Source: Bermanella marisrubri
Lineage (GTDB): Bacteria; Pseudomonadota; Gammaproteobacteria; Pseudomonadales; Oceanobacteraceae
Reading direction: 5' to 3'
DNA length: 64,000 bases
Assembly: GCF_012295615.1 (NCBI RefSeq)
Contig: NZ_CP051183.1
Coordinates: forward strand, 462,501-526,500
Below are positions 25,116-34,910 of this stretch, piece after piece. The translations under genes and the position numbers were made by a program. Position 1 is the first letter of the stretch. Each line of letters starts with the position of its first letter. A model generated the notes under the pieces. The model was given only the letters and a program-made list of their open reading frames with translations, ran no database searches and was not told where the DNA came from.

Positions 25116-26936
25116 TTACTCATCTAGGAACGAACGTAGGTGGTCGCTGCGGCTTGGGTGGCGTAGTTTACGCAGTGCCTTGGCTTCAATCTGACGGATA
25201 CGCTCACGGGTTACGTCAAATTGCTTACCTACTTCTTCCAGCGTGTGGTCGGTGTTCATGTCGATACCAAAGCGCATACGCAGTACTTTGCTTTCACGGG
25301 CGGTTAGGCCGCTTAGTACAGAGCGTGTGGCGTCGGTTAGACCGGTTTCTGTGGCCGTATCAATCGGGCTGTGACCGTTCACGTCTTCAATGAAGTCACC
25401 TAAGTGGCTATCTTCATCATCACCGATTGGGGTTTCCATAGAGATAGGCTCTTTGGCGATCTTCAATACCTTGCGGATCTTGTCTTCAGGCATATCCATG
25501 CGCTCAGCCAGTTCTTCTGGAGTGGCTTCACGGCCCATTTCCTGAAGCATCTGACGGCTTACACGGTTCAGTTTATTGATGGTCTCAATCATGTGAACCG
25601 GAATACGGATAGTACGCGCTTGGTCTGCGATGGAACGCGTAATAGCCTGACGAATCCACCATGTGGCATAAGTGGAGAACTTGTAACCACGACGGTATTC
25701 GAACTTGTCTACGGCTTTCATCAAACCGATGTTACCTTCTTGGATTAGATCCAAGAACTGTAGGCCACGGTTGGTGTATTTTTTGGCAATGGAGATAACC
25801 AGACGTAGGTTGGCTTCTACCATTTCTTTTTTCGCACGGCGGGCACGGGCTTCACCAATGCTCACGCGGCGGTTAATTTCTTTGATGTCAGAGATTTCTA
25901 GACCTACGCGGTCTTTTACTTGACGAATTTTCTTCTGGGCACGCTTTAGGTCGTAGCCGTGGTTTTCGATGATTTGGCTGTAGTCTTTACCAGCGTTAAT
26001 TAGATCATCAATCCAGCTGTCGTTGCCTTCGTTACCTTGGAAAGACTTGATGAACTCCTGACGCTTCATCTTGGCTTTGCGAGTACAGATCACCATGATC
26101 TGACGCTCTTGCACGCGAATGAAGTCTAGGTTGTCACGGGCAGTGCCCACTAGGTCATCAAAGTATTTTGGCGATAGTTTGATTGGCGCAAATAGCTCGG
26201 CCAATTTTTCACCTTCTTTATCAGCTTGCTTGCTACCACGGCCGTGTTTTTCGATGGCTTTTTCGGTTTTATCAAGCTGCTTTTCGATTTCCGCCATACG
26301 ACGTTTTACTTCTTCTGGGTCAGGACCAGAAGGGGCGTCGCTGGAATCGTCGTCATCGTCGTCGCTATCTTTATCTGCTGCGGCTTCCGCAGAAACGGGC
26401 GTAGCCGGTTCTGGATCATCGTCGCTTGCGTCGATGAAACCGTTGAAGACATCACCTAGACGGTTGATCTCTTCATCCGCCATGGATTCTTCTACCGCGT
26501 CTAATACGGTACGAACAGCGCCAGGGAAGTAAGAAAGGGCGGCCATTACTTCACGAATACCTTCTTCGATTCGCTTAGCGATGACAATTTCACCTTCACG
26601 GGTCAGTAGCTCTACTGTACCCATTTCACGCATGTACATACGCACTGGGTCGGTTGTGCGACCTACGTCGGTTTCTACTGCGGCGAGGGCGGCAGCAGCT
26701 TCTTCAATAGCGGCTTCGTCTGTGGTGACTTCGCCCATGTTCAATTCATCTGCATCCGGTGCCACTTCAGACACGGTGATGCCGATATCATTGATCATGC
26801 GAATGATGTCTTCTACTTGCTCGGGAGTAGCAATATCATCAGGAAGGTGGTCGTTTACCTGGGCATACGTTAGATAACCTTGCTCTTTACCTTTGGCAAT
26901 GAGTTCCTTCAGTCGGGACTGTTGTGTAACGGCCAT
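25116..26936 (-). CDS. rpoD: RNA polymerase housekeeping sigma factor, sigma-70
   Basis: A 606-residue primary sigma factor, near the usual length for gammaproteobacteria. Region 1.1 is at 1-75, region 1.2 begins [11 protein letters not shown] (about 97-107), and a long non-conserved insert (about 135-375) contains a very acidic stretch. Region 2 has [18 protein letters not shown], region 3 follows, and region 4.2 has [18 protein letters not shown] near the C-terminus. It recognises -10 and -35 promoters of growth genes. It follows dnaG on the same strand as in the classical rpsU-dnaG-rpoD operon. An internal promoter in the 154-bp gap before it is likely. Confidence 0.98.
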   Translation of the reverse strand: MAVTQQSRLKELIAKGKEQGYLTYAQVNDHLPDDIATPEQVEDIIRMINDIGITVSEVAPDADELNMGEVTTDEAAIEEAAAALAAVETDVGRTTDPVRMYMREMGTVELLTREGEIVIAKRIEEGIREVMAALSYFPGAVRTVLDAVEESMADEEINRLGDVFNGFIDASDDDPEPATPVSAEAAADKDSDDDDDDSSDAPSGPDPEEVKRRMAEIEKQLDKTEKAIEKHGRGSKQADKEGEKLAELFAPIKLSPKYFDDLVGTARDNLDFIRVQERQIMVICTRKAKMKRQEFIKSFQGNEGNDSWIDDLINAGKDYSQIIENHGYDLKRAQKKIRQVKDRVGLEISDIKEINRRVSIGEARARRAKKEMVEANLRLVISIAKKYTNRGLQFLDLIQEGNIGLMKAVDKFEYRRGYKFSTYATWWIRQAITRSIADQARTIRIPVHMIETINKLNRVSRQMLQEMGREATPEELAERMDMPEDKIRKVLKIAKEPISMETPIGDDEDSHLGDFIEDVNGHSPIDTATETGLTDATRSVLSGLTARESKVLRMRFGIDMNTDHTLEEVGKQFDVTRERIRQIEAKALRKLRHPSRSDHLRSFLDE

Positions 26937-27090
26937 AAATACCCTGTATTATCCTGTACTTAGCGCGAATCGAACCCGCAATTATAGTCATTTGCTCAGT
27001 TCTTATCCAGCGCAGATTGGTTAGTTTGCCTTAAATGGGGGCTTTAATTTGCGATTCAAGTGATATTCACGGTGGATTTTCACTTATTGG

Positions 27091-29076
27091 CTATGATTGT
27101 CCGGTCAGTTGCCGGTACTTTTCCTGCTCTTGCGGAGTCAGTGTCTCAAATTTACCACCTGCTTTAGTGAGCTTAGCTTGCAATAAGTCTAATTCCACTA
27201 TGGCAGCGGCCCATTGATAAAGTTGCATGTCTTGCTCGGGGAGTTGCCGCATCCCGCCAAATTGAGCTGCTTTTTTGATCATGCGTGCCTTTATGTTTTT
27301 CGCGGCTTTTAATCGTAGTTGGACTAAACAGTCCATGGCCACTTGCTGCTGACTCAAGTGACCCTCTTGTTTGTTGTGGTATTCCGCCAGTTCTTTGAAT
27401 TGTCGGTAGGCCTCGGCGTCTACTTCTTTATTGAGCAAGCTCAATACACCCAATAGATCTTGTCTTGGGCTTTGTCGCAAGGCCGTGATCATTTGCTGCA
27501 ATAGCTGTGTATTGGGGCCTTGGAACTCTTGCAAAAAGCCAGTATCGCCAAACGTTTCTAATGCTTGCGGAGCGTGCAATAGAATCGCGATGGCTTGACG
27601 AATTAAGCGCGGTTCTTGGCTGCCTGATGTGGTGCTTTGTATCGGTTGCTCGCGGCTCTCGCCCATTTCTTCGTCATAGCTTGAGTACGAGGATTCGTAG
27701 TGCTCGTGATGATGGCTTGCGGCCGATGACTGCACCATGGGGTTGGGGGCAGGCGCTAATTCTGGTTTGGCTTCGCTTTCTGCCAACTGCTTGAGTTCGT
27801 CCACATCTATGTGGGTATGTTCTTTCAAATCTTGCCAAAACAGGCTGCGCAAGGCGATGCCGGGAATGTTTTTAATCAGTGGTGCTGCCAATTTTGCTAA
27901 GCGTGCGCGGCCTTCAAGACTGGCAGGATCATCAATGTCATCTTTTAGAGTTTGCAGTAAAAATTCGCTCAAGCCATCGGCGTCTTGCATGCGCAATTCA
28001 AAGCCGTCTTTGCCTTCTTTACGCACTAATGAATCTGGGTCTTCCCCTTCGGGTAAGAACATAAAGCGAATTTGTTGGCCGTCTTCGATGATGGGCAAAA
28101 CCAGCTCTAAACCGCGTTTGGCGGCACGACGACCAGCTTCGTCCCCATCAAAACAAAATACAATTTCTGGGGCGATCTTAAATAGTTTTTGCAGGTGTGT
28201 ATCACTGGTGGCCGTGCCTAGTGTGGCCACCGCATAGTGAATACCAAACTCGTGCAAGGCCACCACATCCATATAGCCTTCAACAATCAAAAAGCGTTTT
28301 AGTGGTTGGCGAATTTGGCGACATTCATAAAGTCCGTATAGCTCTTGGCCTTTGTTGAAGATAGGCGTTTCTGGGCTGTTTAAATATTTAGGTTTATCGT
28401 CCCCAAGGGTACGCGCGCCAAAGCCAATGGTGCGGCCACGCACGTCGCGAATAGGAAAAATAATACGGTTGCGAAAGCGATCATAATGGCGACCTTGATC
28501 ATTCTTAATCGTCAAACCAGCGGTCACCATGGCGGCTAAGCTTTCGTCATCGTTGGCTAATGAGTCTTGCAGATTCTGCCAGCCTGGCGGGGCAAAGCCA
28601 ATATTAAAGAATTTAGCGGCCTTACCGGATAATCCGCGGTTTTTGAGATAATCAACGGCTGCTTGTTTGGCATCGTGATAGCGCAATTGGCGTTGGTAAA
28701 ATTCGTTAGCGCTGCCCATGAGTTCGTATAAATTGGTGCGCTCTTCTTGTTTCTTTGCTTGCTGTGGTGATACTTCTTCTCGCGGTACTTCCATGCCCAC
28801 GCTGTCGGCGAGCATTTCTACCGCTTGCGGGAAATCCACATTATCGTATTCCATAACAAAGCCCACGGCATTGCCTTTGGCGCCGCAGCCGAAACAATAA
28901 TAAAACTGTTTATCTGAGCTGACGGTAAAACTAGGGGTTTTTTCGTTATGGAAGGGGCAGCAAGCGCTGTGATTTTTGCCTGCTTTCTTAAGTTTTATGC
29001 GGCTATCTACGACATCCACGATATTCACGCGATGCAATAGATCATCAATGAAGCTTTGAGGTATCAAGCCTGCCAC
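27091..29076 (-). CDS. dnaG: DNA primase
   Basis: A 661-residue primase that makes RNA primers for replication. The N-terminal zinc ribbon has CCPFHNEKTPSF (about 40-51) and YYCFGCGAKGN (about 59-69). The RNA polymerase domain has the TOPRIM motifs VEGYMDVVAL and FDGDEAGRRAA, and a C-terminal helicase-binding domain follows a low-complexity linker (about 430-490). It lies between yqeY and rpoD. Confidence 0.97.
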   Translation of the reverse strand: MAGLIPQSFIDDLLHRVNIVDVVDSRIKLKKAGKNHSACCPFHNEKTPSFTVSSDKQFYYCFGCGAKGNAVGFVMEYDNVDFPQAVEMLADSVGMEVPREEVSPQQAKKQEERTNLYELMGSANEFYQRQLRYHDAKQAAVDYLKNRGLSGKAAKFFNIGFAPPGWQNLQDSLANDDESLAAMVTAGLTIKNDQGRHYDRFRNRIIFPIRDVRGRTIGFGARTLGDDKPKYLNSPETPIFNKGQELYGLYECRQIRQPLKRFLIVEGYMDVVALHEFGIHYAVATLGTATSDTHLQKLFKIAPEIVFCFDGDEAGRRAAKRGLELVLPIIEDGQQIRFMFLPEGEDPDSLVRKEGKDGFELRMQDADGLSEFLLQTLKDDIDDPASLEGRARLAKLAAPLIKNIPGIALRSLFWQDLKEHTHIDVDELKQLAESEAKPELAPAPNPMVQSSAASHHHEHYESSYSSYDEEMGESREQPIQSTTSGSQEPRLIRQAIAILLHAPQALETFGDTGFLQEFQGPNTQLLQQMITALRQSPRQDLLGVLSLLNKEVDAEAYRQFKELAEYHNKQEGHLSQQQVAMDCLVQLRLKAAKNIKARMIKKAAQFGGMRQLPEQDMQLYQWAAAIVELDLLQAKLTKAGGKFETLTPQEQEKYRQLTGQS

Positions 29077-29172
29077 AAATAAAGAACCTAAAAGAAATTT
29101 TAAGGGCTATAGATTGCCAGTTTTGCACTGACTTGGGAATCTAGGATCTGGCGGTCTGGATAAAAGAACGAA

Positions 29173-29622
29173 TTAAGCCAGTTTTTCTTTCACAAGTTTG
29201 CTAACAATGCCCATATCGGCACGACCTTGCACTTGTGGTTTAACCAATGCCATGACCTTGCCCATATCCTGCATACCGGCAGCATCGCTATCGGCCACTG
29301 CTTTATCCACAATGGCCGCTAGCTCTTGCTCAGTTAGGGCTTCTGGCAAGAAGTCCTGGATGACACTGATTTCATACTGCTCTACTTCAGCAAGCTCGTC
29401 GCGGCCTGCTTCTTCATACTGCTTGATAGAGTCACGACGTTGCTTTGTCATTTTATCGAGAATGACAAGTACGCGCGCATCATCCAGTTCGATGCGTTCG
29501 TCAACTTCAACACGCTTGAGCTCAGCTTGGATGGTACGCAGGGTCTGCAGGCGAGGTTTATCTTTCGCACGCATTGCATCTTTAACCGCTGCTTTTAATT
29601 CTTCAACCAATCCGTTGCTCAT
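29173..29622 (-). CDS. yqeY: GatB/YqeY domain protein
   Basis: A 149-residue protein of the YqeY family, related to the tail domain of the GatB amidotransferase subunit. Recognised by LKAAVKDAMRAKDK, LRTIQAELKRVEVDER and the final GRADMGIVSKLVKEKL. The molecular role is uncertain; the tail domain binds tRNA in GatB. It is placed between rpsU and dnaG as in many gammaproteobacteria. Confidence 0.92.
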   Translation of the reverse strand: MSNGLVEELKAAVKDAMRAKDKPRLQTLRTIQAELKRVEVDERIELDDARVLVILDKMTKQRRDSIKQYEEAGRDELAEVEQYEISVIQDFLPEALTEQELAAIVDKAVADSDAAGMQDMGKVMALVKPQVQGRADMGIVSKLVKEKLA

Positions 29623-29645
29623 GGGATGTCTCTATAAACGTTTTA

Positions 29646-29861
29646 TTAGTAAAGGCGAGTCATCTTGCGCTGTTCACGCATTACTTTCTTCTGGTGACGC
29701 TTAACTGCAGCTGCTTTTTTACGCTTACGCTCAGCAGTTGGCTTTTCAAACTGTTCGCGACGACGTACTTCAGACAATACGCCTGCTTTTTCGCAAGAAC
29801 GCTTGAAACGACGTAGTGCTACGTCAAATGGCTCGTTTTCTTTAACTTTAACTTGTGGCAT
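29646..29861 (-). CDS. rpsU: 30S ribosomal protein S21
   Basis: A 71-residue basic ribosomal protein of usual length, starting [20 protein letters not shown]. It is the first gene of the macromolecular-synthesis operon rpsU-yqeY-dnaG-rpoD. Two hairpins lie upstream in the probable leader. Confidence 0.98.
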   Translation of the reverse strand: MPQVKVKENEPFDVALRRFKRSCEKAGVLSEVRRREQFEKPTAERKRKKAAAVKRHQKKVMREQRKMTRLY

Positions 29862-29902
29862 TCAATCTACCTACTTATATGTCTCGGTTGACTAAACAGA
29901 AG

Positions 29903-29962
29903 ACAAATTCGTCTGCTGTTAAGAATTTGTTTCTCGTCTGACTGGTTTTTATCCAGCCAGTC
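29903..29962 (-). promoter_or_regulatory. Possible structured leader of rpsU
   Basis: On the minus strand there is a hairpin GACTGG/CCAGTC (29940-29962) followed by a second one, ACAAATTC/GAATTTGT (29903-29930), with the rpsU start 42 bp later. The hairpins could be a leader that controls rpsU. Whether they lie in the transcript is not visible. Confidence 0.35.
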
Positions 29963-30126
29963 CCTACAGAGGCGCAGCATTCTACTCGCTTTGAGCATCA
30001 AATGCAAAGCCCAATCCAGTATAGAACATACGGCTCAAGCCTGCTTTTAAGCCCCATGTTTACTGGGCTCTGGCTAATTGGGCCCGCTCTCAGTAGAATG
30101 TGCCAGCAATTTTTATTGAGGTGGTC

Positions 30127-31152
30127 ATGCGGGTTTTAGCCATAGAAAGCAGTTGTGATGAAACAGGCATCGCGATTTACGACAGTGAGCAGGGATTATT
30201 GTCCCACGCGTTGTACAGTCAGATTGAAATGCACGCTATTTATGGCGGTGTCGTGCCAGAATTGGCCAGTCGTGATCATATTCGTAAGGCTATTCCTTTA
30301 ATCAAACAAGTTATGGCGGAAGCCAATACCACTTCTGACGATTTAGACGGTATTGCTTATACGTCAGGCCCTGGCTTGGCTGGAGCGCTGTTAGTGGGCG
30401 CTTGCTTGGCTCGCTCGTTGGCCTGGAGCTGGGATATTCCGGCACTTGCGGTACACCATATGGAAGGTCATTTATTAGCACCGTTATTAGAAGACCCGGC
30501 CCCCGAGTTTCCATTTGTGGCGTTGCTGGTCAGTGGCGGGCACACACAATTGGTGGATGTACAGGGTATTGGTCAATACGAAGTATTAGGTGAAAGCATC
30601 GATGATGCCGCTGGTGAAGCCTTTGATAAAACCGCCAAAATGATGGACTTGCCGTATCCTGGTGGCCCGCATATTTCGAAATTAGCAGAAAAAGGCACGG
30701 AAGGGCGCTTTAAATTCCCGCGTCCAATGACGGATCGGCCCGGTTTGGACTTTTCATTCAGTGGTTTGAAAACCTTTGCGCGTAATACTATTACTCAATG
30801 CCGCGAAGAAAGTGGTTTAACCGAGCAAGATAAAGCGGATATTGCGCTGGCGTTTGAGCAAGCCGCAGTGGATACCCTAGTGATTAAATGCCGCCGTGCA
30901 TTAAAAGAAACCGGTCGTAAGCGTCTAGTCATCGCCGGTGGTGTGAGTGCCAATCGCTATTTACGTGAGCGTTTACAGCAAGAATTAAAGAAACTGGATG
31001 GGGAAGTGTTTTATCCGCGTCCAGAGTTTTGTACCGATAATGGAGCGATGATTGCCTATGCCGGTTGTCAGCGCTTAATGGCAGGGCAGAGAGATGGGGA
31101 GGAGATAGTTGTGCATCCCCGCTGGCCCATGGATGAGCTTTCGGCTGTTTAA
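30127..31152 (+). CDS. tsaD: tRNA N6-threonylcarbamoyladenosine transferase TsaD
   Basis: A 341-residue ASKHA-fold protein that places threonylcarbamoyl on A37 of ANN-decoding tRNAs together with TsaB, TsaE and TsaC. The family features are ESSCDETG (6-13), the metal-binding HHMEGH (about 110-115), VSGGHTQL and [13 protein letters not shown]. The ATG at 30127 is preferred because GAGG lies nine bases upstream and the protein then starts [14 protein letters not shown] as in homologues; the frame is open back to 30100. Divergent from rpsU, as in many relatives. Confidence 0.96.
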   Translation: MRVLAIESSCDETGIAIYDSEQGLLSHALYSQIEMHAIYGGVVPELASRDHIRKAIPLIKQVMAEANTTSDDLDGIAYTSGPGLAGALLVGACLARSLAWSWDIPALAVHHMEGHLLAPLLEDPAPEFPFVALLVSGGHTQLVDVQGIGQYEVLGESIDDAAGEAFDKTAKMMDLPYPGGPHISKLAEKGTEGRFKFPRPMTDRPGLDFSFSGLKTFARNTITQCREESGLTEQDKADIALAFEQAAVDTLVIKCRRALKETGRKRLVIAGGVSANRYLRERLQQELKKLDGEVFYPRPEFCTDNGAMIAYAGCQRLMAGQRDGEEIVVHPRWPMDELSAV

Positions 31153-31165
31153 CCCTAGCTGCATT

Positions 31166-31251
31166 GCTGTAGCTGCGTTATAAATTTTATCAGAATCCTC
31201 ATGTACTACTTGTACACTGCGGTTCTTCAAAAATTTATGCCTTGCTACAGC
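31166..31251. repeat. Imperfect palindromic intergenic element P2
   Basis: Outer arms GCTGTAGC/GCTACAGC and ATAAATTTT/AAAATTTAT pair. Linkers of 13 bases on each side contain GAATCCTC on the left and CTGCGGTTC on the right, as in P1. The inner stem is TGTAC/GTACA with a five-base loop. Confidence 0.75.
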
Positions 31252-31327
31252 TGCTTCGCTAACGGGTTAATTCAGCGAAAGTACTGATATTGATTGAAGT
31301 TAGTTATGTTGCCAATACTGTGTTGCT

Positions 31328-31380
31328 GAAAAAATTTTACTCGTTACATAGGCAAGCTATGCGCCTCGCAAAATTTTTTC
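31328..31380. repeat. Imperfect palindromic intergenic element P3
   Basis: Outer arms GAAAAAATTTT/AAAATTTTTTC pair perfectly, with linkers of eight bases on both sides (CTCG on the left, CGCCTCGC on the right), and an inner stem CATAG/CTATG with a five-base loop. With P2 it fills most of the gap between tsaD and folB. Confidence 0.65.
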
Positions 31381-31547
31381 ATCGCCTTGTCTTGGCTGCC
31401 TCAGTTACGCTTCTGCCAAAGATTTTGCATAGAGTTGTAGGATACCGACCGGGTGAGGCGATAACCTACCAAGCATCAAAATAATTTATGTGAATGTGCA
31501 CTTCACACTATGCACCTAGCGGTGTAATAAATATTTAATGGATAAAA

Positions 31548-31970
31548 ATGGATAAAGTCTTTATCAATCAGCTGACCATCGAGACTATCATTGGTATCTA
31601 CGATTGGGAGCGTGAAATTAAGCAGCGTGTTGTGTTGGACTTGGAAATGGCTTGGGATAATAAGCCAGCCGCGCAGTCCGAGAATATTGAGCTAGCGCTG
31701 AATTACAAAGCGGTGTGTGACCGCTTGCAAGATTTCATTGGCAATAATGGCTTCCTTTTAGTGGAAACCATGGCGGAGGCAGTGGCACAATTGCTCATGC
31801 ATGAATTCAATGTGGGATGGTTGCGCCTAAAGGTGACCAAGCCCGATGCTATTCCGCAGGCCCATGGCGTGGGTGTGGAAATCGAGCGAAATGAAAAGGA
31901 TAAATTAGCGGCGGACGCTTATTTAAATACATACACGGCGAAGCCAGAGGTTTTGGCCGCTAAAAAGTAA
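31548..31970 (+). CDS. folB: Dihydroneopterin aldolase
   Basis: A 140-residue enzyme that cleaves 7,8-dihydroneopterin to 6-hydroxymethyl-dihydropterin in folate synthesis. It begins MDKVFINQLTIETIIGIYDWE, of which IGIYDWE is the typical motif, and has ALNYKAVCDRL and LVETMAEAVAQ plus the catalytic Lys in LKVTKPDAI. About 20 residues at the C-terminus exceed the usual 118-120. folK starts 19 bp later. Confidence 0.95.
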   Translation: MDKVFINQLTIETIIGIYDWEREIKQRVVLDLEMAWDNKPAAQSENIELALNYKAVCDRLQDFIGNNGFLLVETMAEAVAQLLMHEFNVGWLRLKVTKPDAIPQAHGVGVEIERNEKDKLAADAYLNTYTAKPEVLAAKK

Positions 31971-31989
31971 ACAAGGGTTAGGGGTTTTT

Positions 31990-32472
31990 GTGGCAGTAGT
32001 TTATGTCAGCATTGGTAGTAATATCGATCGCGAAAAAAATATCAAAGGGTGTTTACAGTCTCTGGCGCAAACCTTTGGCGGTCTAACCTTGTCTCCGATT
32101 TATGAAAGTGAAGCGGTCGGTTTTGATGGGGATAACTTTTACAATTTGGTAGCCAAGTTTGATACAGATCTGTCTGTAGGTGAATTGAATCAAGCGTTAA
32201 AAGAAATCGAAGATGAGTACGGTCGTGATCGCTCAGGCCCGCGCTTTAGTGGTCGTACTCTGGATATAGATATTCTAACTTACGATGATTTAGTAGGCAC
32301 GTTTGATGGTGTAGAGCTGCCTCGCGATGAGATTACTAAAAACGCGTTTGTGCTTTTGCCTATGGTGGACTTAGCGCCTGATGAAAAACACCCTGAGCTC
32401 GATGTCACGTATGCGCGCTTGTGGTTTTTCTATGACAAAGAAAAACAAAATCTGTGGCAAGTTGAGCTCTAG
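31990..32472 (+). CDS. folK: 6-hydroxymethyl-dihydropterin pyrophosphokinase
   Basis: A 160-residue enzyme of the HPPK family, using ATP to activate hydroxymethyl-dihydropterin for folate synthesis. The N-terminus is VYVSIGSNIDREKNI, and the signature is GPRFSGRTLDIDILTYDD near 72-90. The start codon is GTG at 31990 with a G-rich stretch (GGGTTAGGGG) upstream. Co-transcribed with folB and followed by a repeat cluster. Confidence 0.94.
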   Translation: MAVVYVSIGSNIDREKNIKGCLQSLAQTFGGLTLSPIYESEAVGFDGDNFYNLVAKFDTDLSVGELNQALKEIEDEYGRDRSGPRFSGRTLDIDILTYDDLVGTFDGVELPRDEITKNAFVLLPMVDLAPDEKHPELDVTYARLWFFYDKEKQNLWQVEL

Positions 32473-32492
32473 TTGTGAATTGTGAGTTTGCC

Positions 32493-32780
32493 GTCATCCT
32501 CAACTTGATTGAGGATCCATCCACATAGTGTTGAATTGTGAATGTTGAATTATGAGTGATGGATTCTCCGGTCTGTCGCTTCGCGACGCCGGAGAATGAC
32601 GGTCAGGTTAGCCATACCTGACTTGATCGGGTATCCATTGCACGGTTTGAAATCAATTGGATGGATTCTCAGTCAAGCTGAGAATGACGACAGCGGTTGT
32701 CATCCTCAACTCGATTGAGGATCCATTATTCGGTTTAACATCAATTGGATGGATTCTCAGTCAAGCTGAGAATGACGATA
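32493..32780. repeat. Cluster of three MITE-like elements, copies 2-4
   Basis: Three units lie in tandem: the first runs about 32493-32600, the second 32612-32690 and the third 32699-32776. Each has a hairpin beginning GTCAT or CAT (for example CCTCAA/TTGAGG) and one ending GAATGAC (CTCAG/CTGAG or CTCCGG/CCGGAG). Units two and three share the inner segment ATCAATTGGATGGATTCTCA. They sit between the convergent folK and pteridine-reductase-like genes and probably stop transcription from both sides. Confidence 0.8.
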
Positions 32781-32782
32781 GT

Positions 32783-32832
32783 GTTCAACACTCAACACTC
32801 AACACTCAACACTCAACACTCAACATTCACAA
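32783..32832. repeat. Heptanucleotide tandem repeat (CAACACT)
   Basis: About five perfect copies of CAACACT and two degenerate ones (CAACATT, CACAATT) form this tract. The reverse complement (GTGTTGA, ATTGTGA) occurs as a degenerate series at 32527-32560 and 32472-32490, so the two sides of the element cluster are inverted with respect to each other. It abuts the stop codon of the pteridine-reductase-like gene. Confidence 0.85.
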
Positions 32833-33564
32833 TTAAGAATGTACCGTTCGCCCACCATCCACATTGATAATTTGTCCATTAATGTAATCGTTCTCACATA
32901 AGAACAAGATGGTTTGAGCAATATTGCGAACGTCACCCAAACGCTGCATGGGCACCTTATTTAGAATCTCTTCTTTTACCGCATCACTCACGTCATCTTT
33001 TTCGGGCCACAGAATAGCTCCTGGACTTACGCCGTTAGCCCGCACTTTATTGCCCATGTCTTTTGCTAAAGACAGGGTCAAACTTTTTAAAGCCGCTTTA
33101 GTGGCGCTGTAAATCGGATGCTCCTCTAAGCTGCGCTCAGCATGAATATCAATTAAGTTAATGATATTACCTTTCGCGCGCTTTAGGTTTGGTAGTAGAG
33201 CTTGCGTTAAAAAGAACGGAACCTGCAGATTAACGGTCATGAGCTGTTGCCATTGTTCTGGAGAAGCCGATTCCCATGGCGTCGGATAAAATGCAGACGC
33301 ATTGTTAACTAACACCGCGAGCTCATCGGTGATGCTATTAACCCAAGTAATTAACTCAGGCAAGCTTCCCATGTTCAGCTGTGCGCTATAAACATGACAA
33401 GAATTGGACCGTTCTTCGTTTAAACGTGCTTGTAATGTTTTTGCGGCCTCTTCGCTTTTGCCATAGTGCAAAAGAATATCATAGCCGGCTTGATGCAATG
33501 TTTGCGCTGTGGCGGCACCAATGCGATGGGCACCACCTGTAATCAAAGCAAATTGTTTACTCAT
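32833..33564 (-). CDS. Pteridine reductase / FolM-like SDR
   Basis: A 243-residue SDR with TGGAHRIG (9-16), NNASAFYPTPW (about 87-97), an active-site DIHAERSLEEHPIYSATKAA segment (Tyr and Lys in YSATK), and INVDGGR near the end. The TGGAxRIG and NVDGGR patterns and the NNASxFYPTP motif are those of pteridine reductases (PTR1) and dihydromonapterin reductase FolM, which reduce pterins or dihydrofolate with NADPH. Its place opposite folB-folK supports that. It overlaps the end of cca by eight bases. Confidence 0.85.
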   Translation of the reverse strand: MSKQFALITGGAHRIGAATAQTLHQAGYDILLHYGKSEEAAKTLQARLNEERSNSCHVYSAQLNMGSLPELITWVNSITDELAVLVNNASAFYPTPWESASPEQWQQLMTVNLQVPFFLTQALLPNLKRAKGNIINLIDIHAERSLEEHPIYSATKAALKSLTLSLAKDMGNKVRANGVSPGAILWPEKDDVSDAVKEEILNKVPMQRLGDVRNIAQTILFLCENDYINGQIINVDGGRTVHS

Positions 33565-34804
33565 TTAAGCACTCATAATCCGATTTGTTTTTTTGCCCTT
33601 GCTGAATGGCTTCTACGTAAGCCGCCTCAATGGCTGCCCCTATTTCAGGGCCTTTTAAGCCAGAAGAGGCGATCGTTTTCGTATCGACCTGTTGTACACA
33701 CCGCAAGAGATAATCAAGGTAATCCATCTGCTTGTACGGCACATTTTCAAAACTGGTTCTGCCACGAGAGTCAGCCTTGCATACGAGTAATAACTGCTCA
33801 AATCGCTCTGGTTTTCTCAAAGCATCGGTTTGCTTGAATACCTTAAATACCGTGCTGGGCTTTAATTCAAATGCACGATGCACGTGGGTATGAAACTCGC
33901 TGGCTTTTAATGCTAGTTCTTTATGTTTATTGGGTACGCGTAATCGATCGCACAGCGCCTTGATGGGTTTCAATCCTTTTTTCTCGTGACCAATATGACG
34001 GGGCCATTCCTCTTTAGGTGTTTTGCCTTTACCCAAGTCGTGAACGAGAGCAGCAAAGCGTACTTCTGTATCTGTAGAAAGTAAGCTGGCTTGTTCTAGG
34101 ACCATGAGGCTATGTAAGCCGGTATCAATTTCTGGATGGTGTTTTTCGGGTTGAGGTACACCAAATAAATCATCCAACTCTTTAAAGCAGGCCTTAAGTG
34201 CGTGGCAATCTTTTAGTACTTGAAAATAAATCCAAGGGCTTTTTTCACTCAATGCTCGTTGTGTTTCAACCCAAACTCGCTCGGCAGTGAGAGTAGCTAG
34301 CTCACCGCTATCACTCAGTTCGGTCATGAGCGATAGTGTTTCATCTGCGACGGTAAAACCTAAATGATGAAAACGAGCCGCAAAACGTGCAACTCGTAAG
34401 ACGCGCAAAGGATCTTCTGAAAACGCTGGGCTTACATGGCGTAAAACTTTATCTTTTATATCTAGCCGACCATTGAATGGGTCAATGATTTCGCCTGATT
34501 CGTCTTGTGCCATGGCATTGATAGTGAGGTCACGACGAATGAGATCTTCTTCTAGTGTTACATCGGATGTGAAATCAACAGTAAAACCTTGATAGCCCTT
34601 GCCTGACTTTCGCTCTGTGCGGGCTAGGGCGTATTCTTCTTGTGTTTTAGGATGCAAAAATACAGGAAAATCTGCTCCTACTTGTTTGTAGCCTTTGCCT
34701 TGCATGTCTTCCGGCGTACTGCCCACCACGACCCAGTCTCGATCTTTTATAGCAATGTTGAGAAGCTGATCGCGAACGGCACCGCCTACGAGATAGGTTT
34801 TCAT
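33557..34804 (-). CDS. cca: CCA-adding tRNA nucleotidyltransferase
   Basis: A 415-residue bacterial CCA-adding enzyme, like that of E. coli (412), which adds or repairs the tRNA 3' CCA. The catalytic segment is LVGGAVRDQLL with DRDWVVVG (about 5-30), then RRDLTINAMA, and an HD-type phosphohydrolase domain with HDLGKG near 250. The start at 34804 gives MKTYLVGGAVRD as in homologues; an ATG four codons upstream is equally possible, and neither has a clear ribosome binding site. Confidence 0.95.
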   Translation of the reverse strand: MKTYLVGGAVRDQLLNIAIKDRDWVVVGSTPEDMQGKGYKQVGADFPVFLHPKTQEEYALARTERKSGKGYQGFTVDFTSDVTLEEDLIRRDLTINAMAQDESGEIIDPFNGRLDIKDKVLRHVSPAFSEDPLRVLRVARFAARFHHLGFTVADETLSLMTELSDSGELATLTAERVWVETQRALSEKSPWIYFQVLKDCHALKACFKELDDLFGVPQPEKHHPEIDTGLHSLMVLEQASLLSTDTEVRFAALVHDLGKGKTPKEEWPRHIGHEKKGLKPIKALCDRLRVPNKHKELALKASEFHTHVHRAFELKPSTVFKVFKQTDALRKPERFEQLLLVCKADSRGRTSFENVPYKQMDYLDYLLRCVQQVDTKTIASSGLKGPEIGAAIEAAYVEAIQQGQKNKSDYECLNE

Positions 34805-34910
34805 ATTGAATGGCATAACGTTGATATCGATACAGTTGAGTCTATCACAGCTAAAGTAGGATGTTGCTAGGATCGGGATGAGTTGCTGCTAAACCAGATA
34901 GGGTGAAGAA

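Noticed and set aside
26119-26532. 137-codon Ser-rich frame opposite rpoD
   Set aside because: It is a shadow of the acidic, codon-biased insert of RpoD and has no ribosome binding site or family features.
27737-28237. 166-codon frame opposite dnaG
   Set aside because: It is antisense to the conserved DnaG polymerase domain with a skewed composition.
32783-32832. CAACACT tandem repeat as a CRISPR array
   Set aside because: The repeat unit is seven bases with no spacers and no cas genes nearby.
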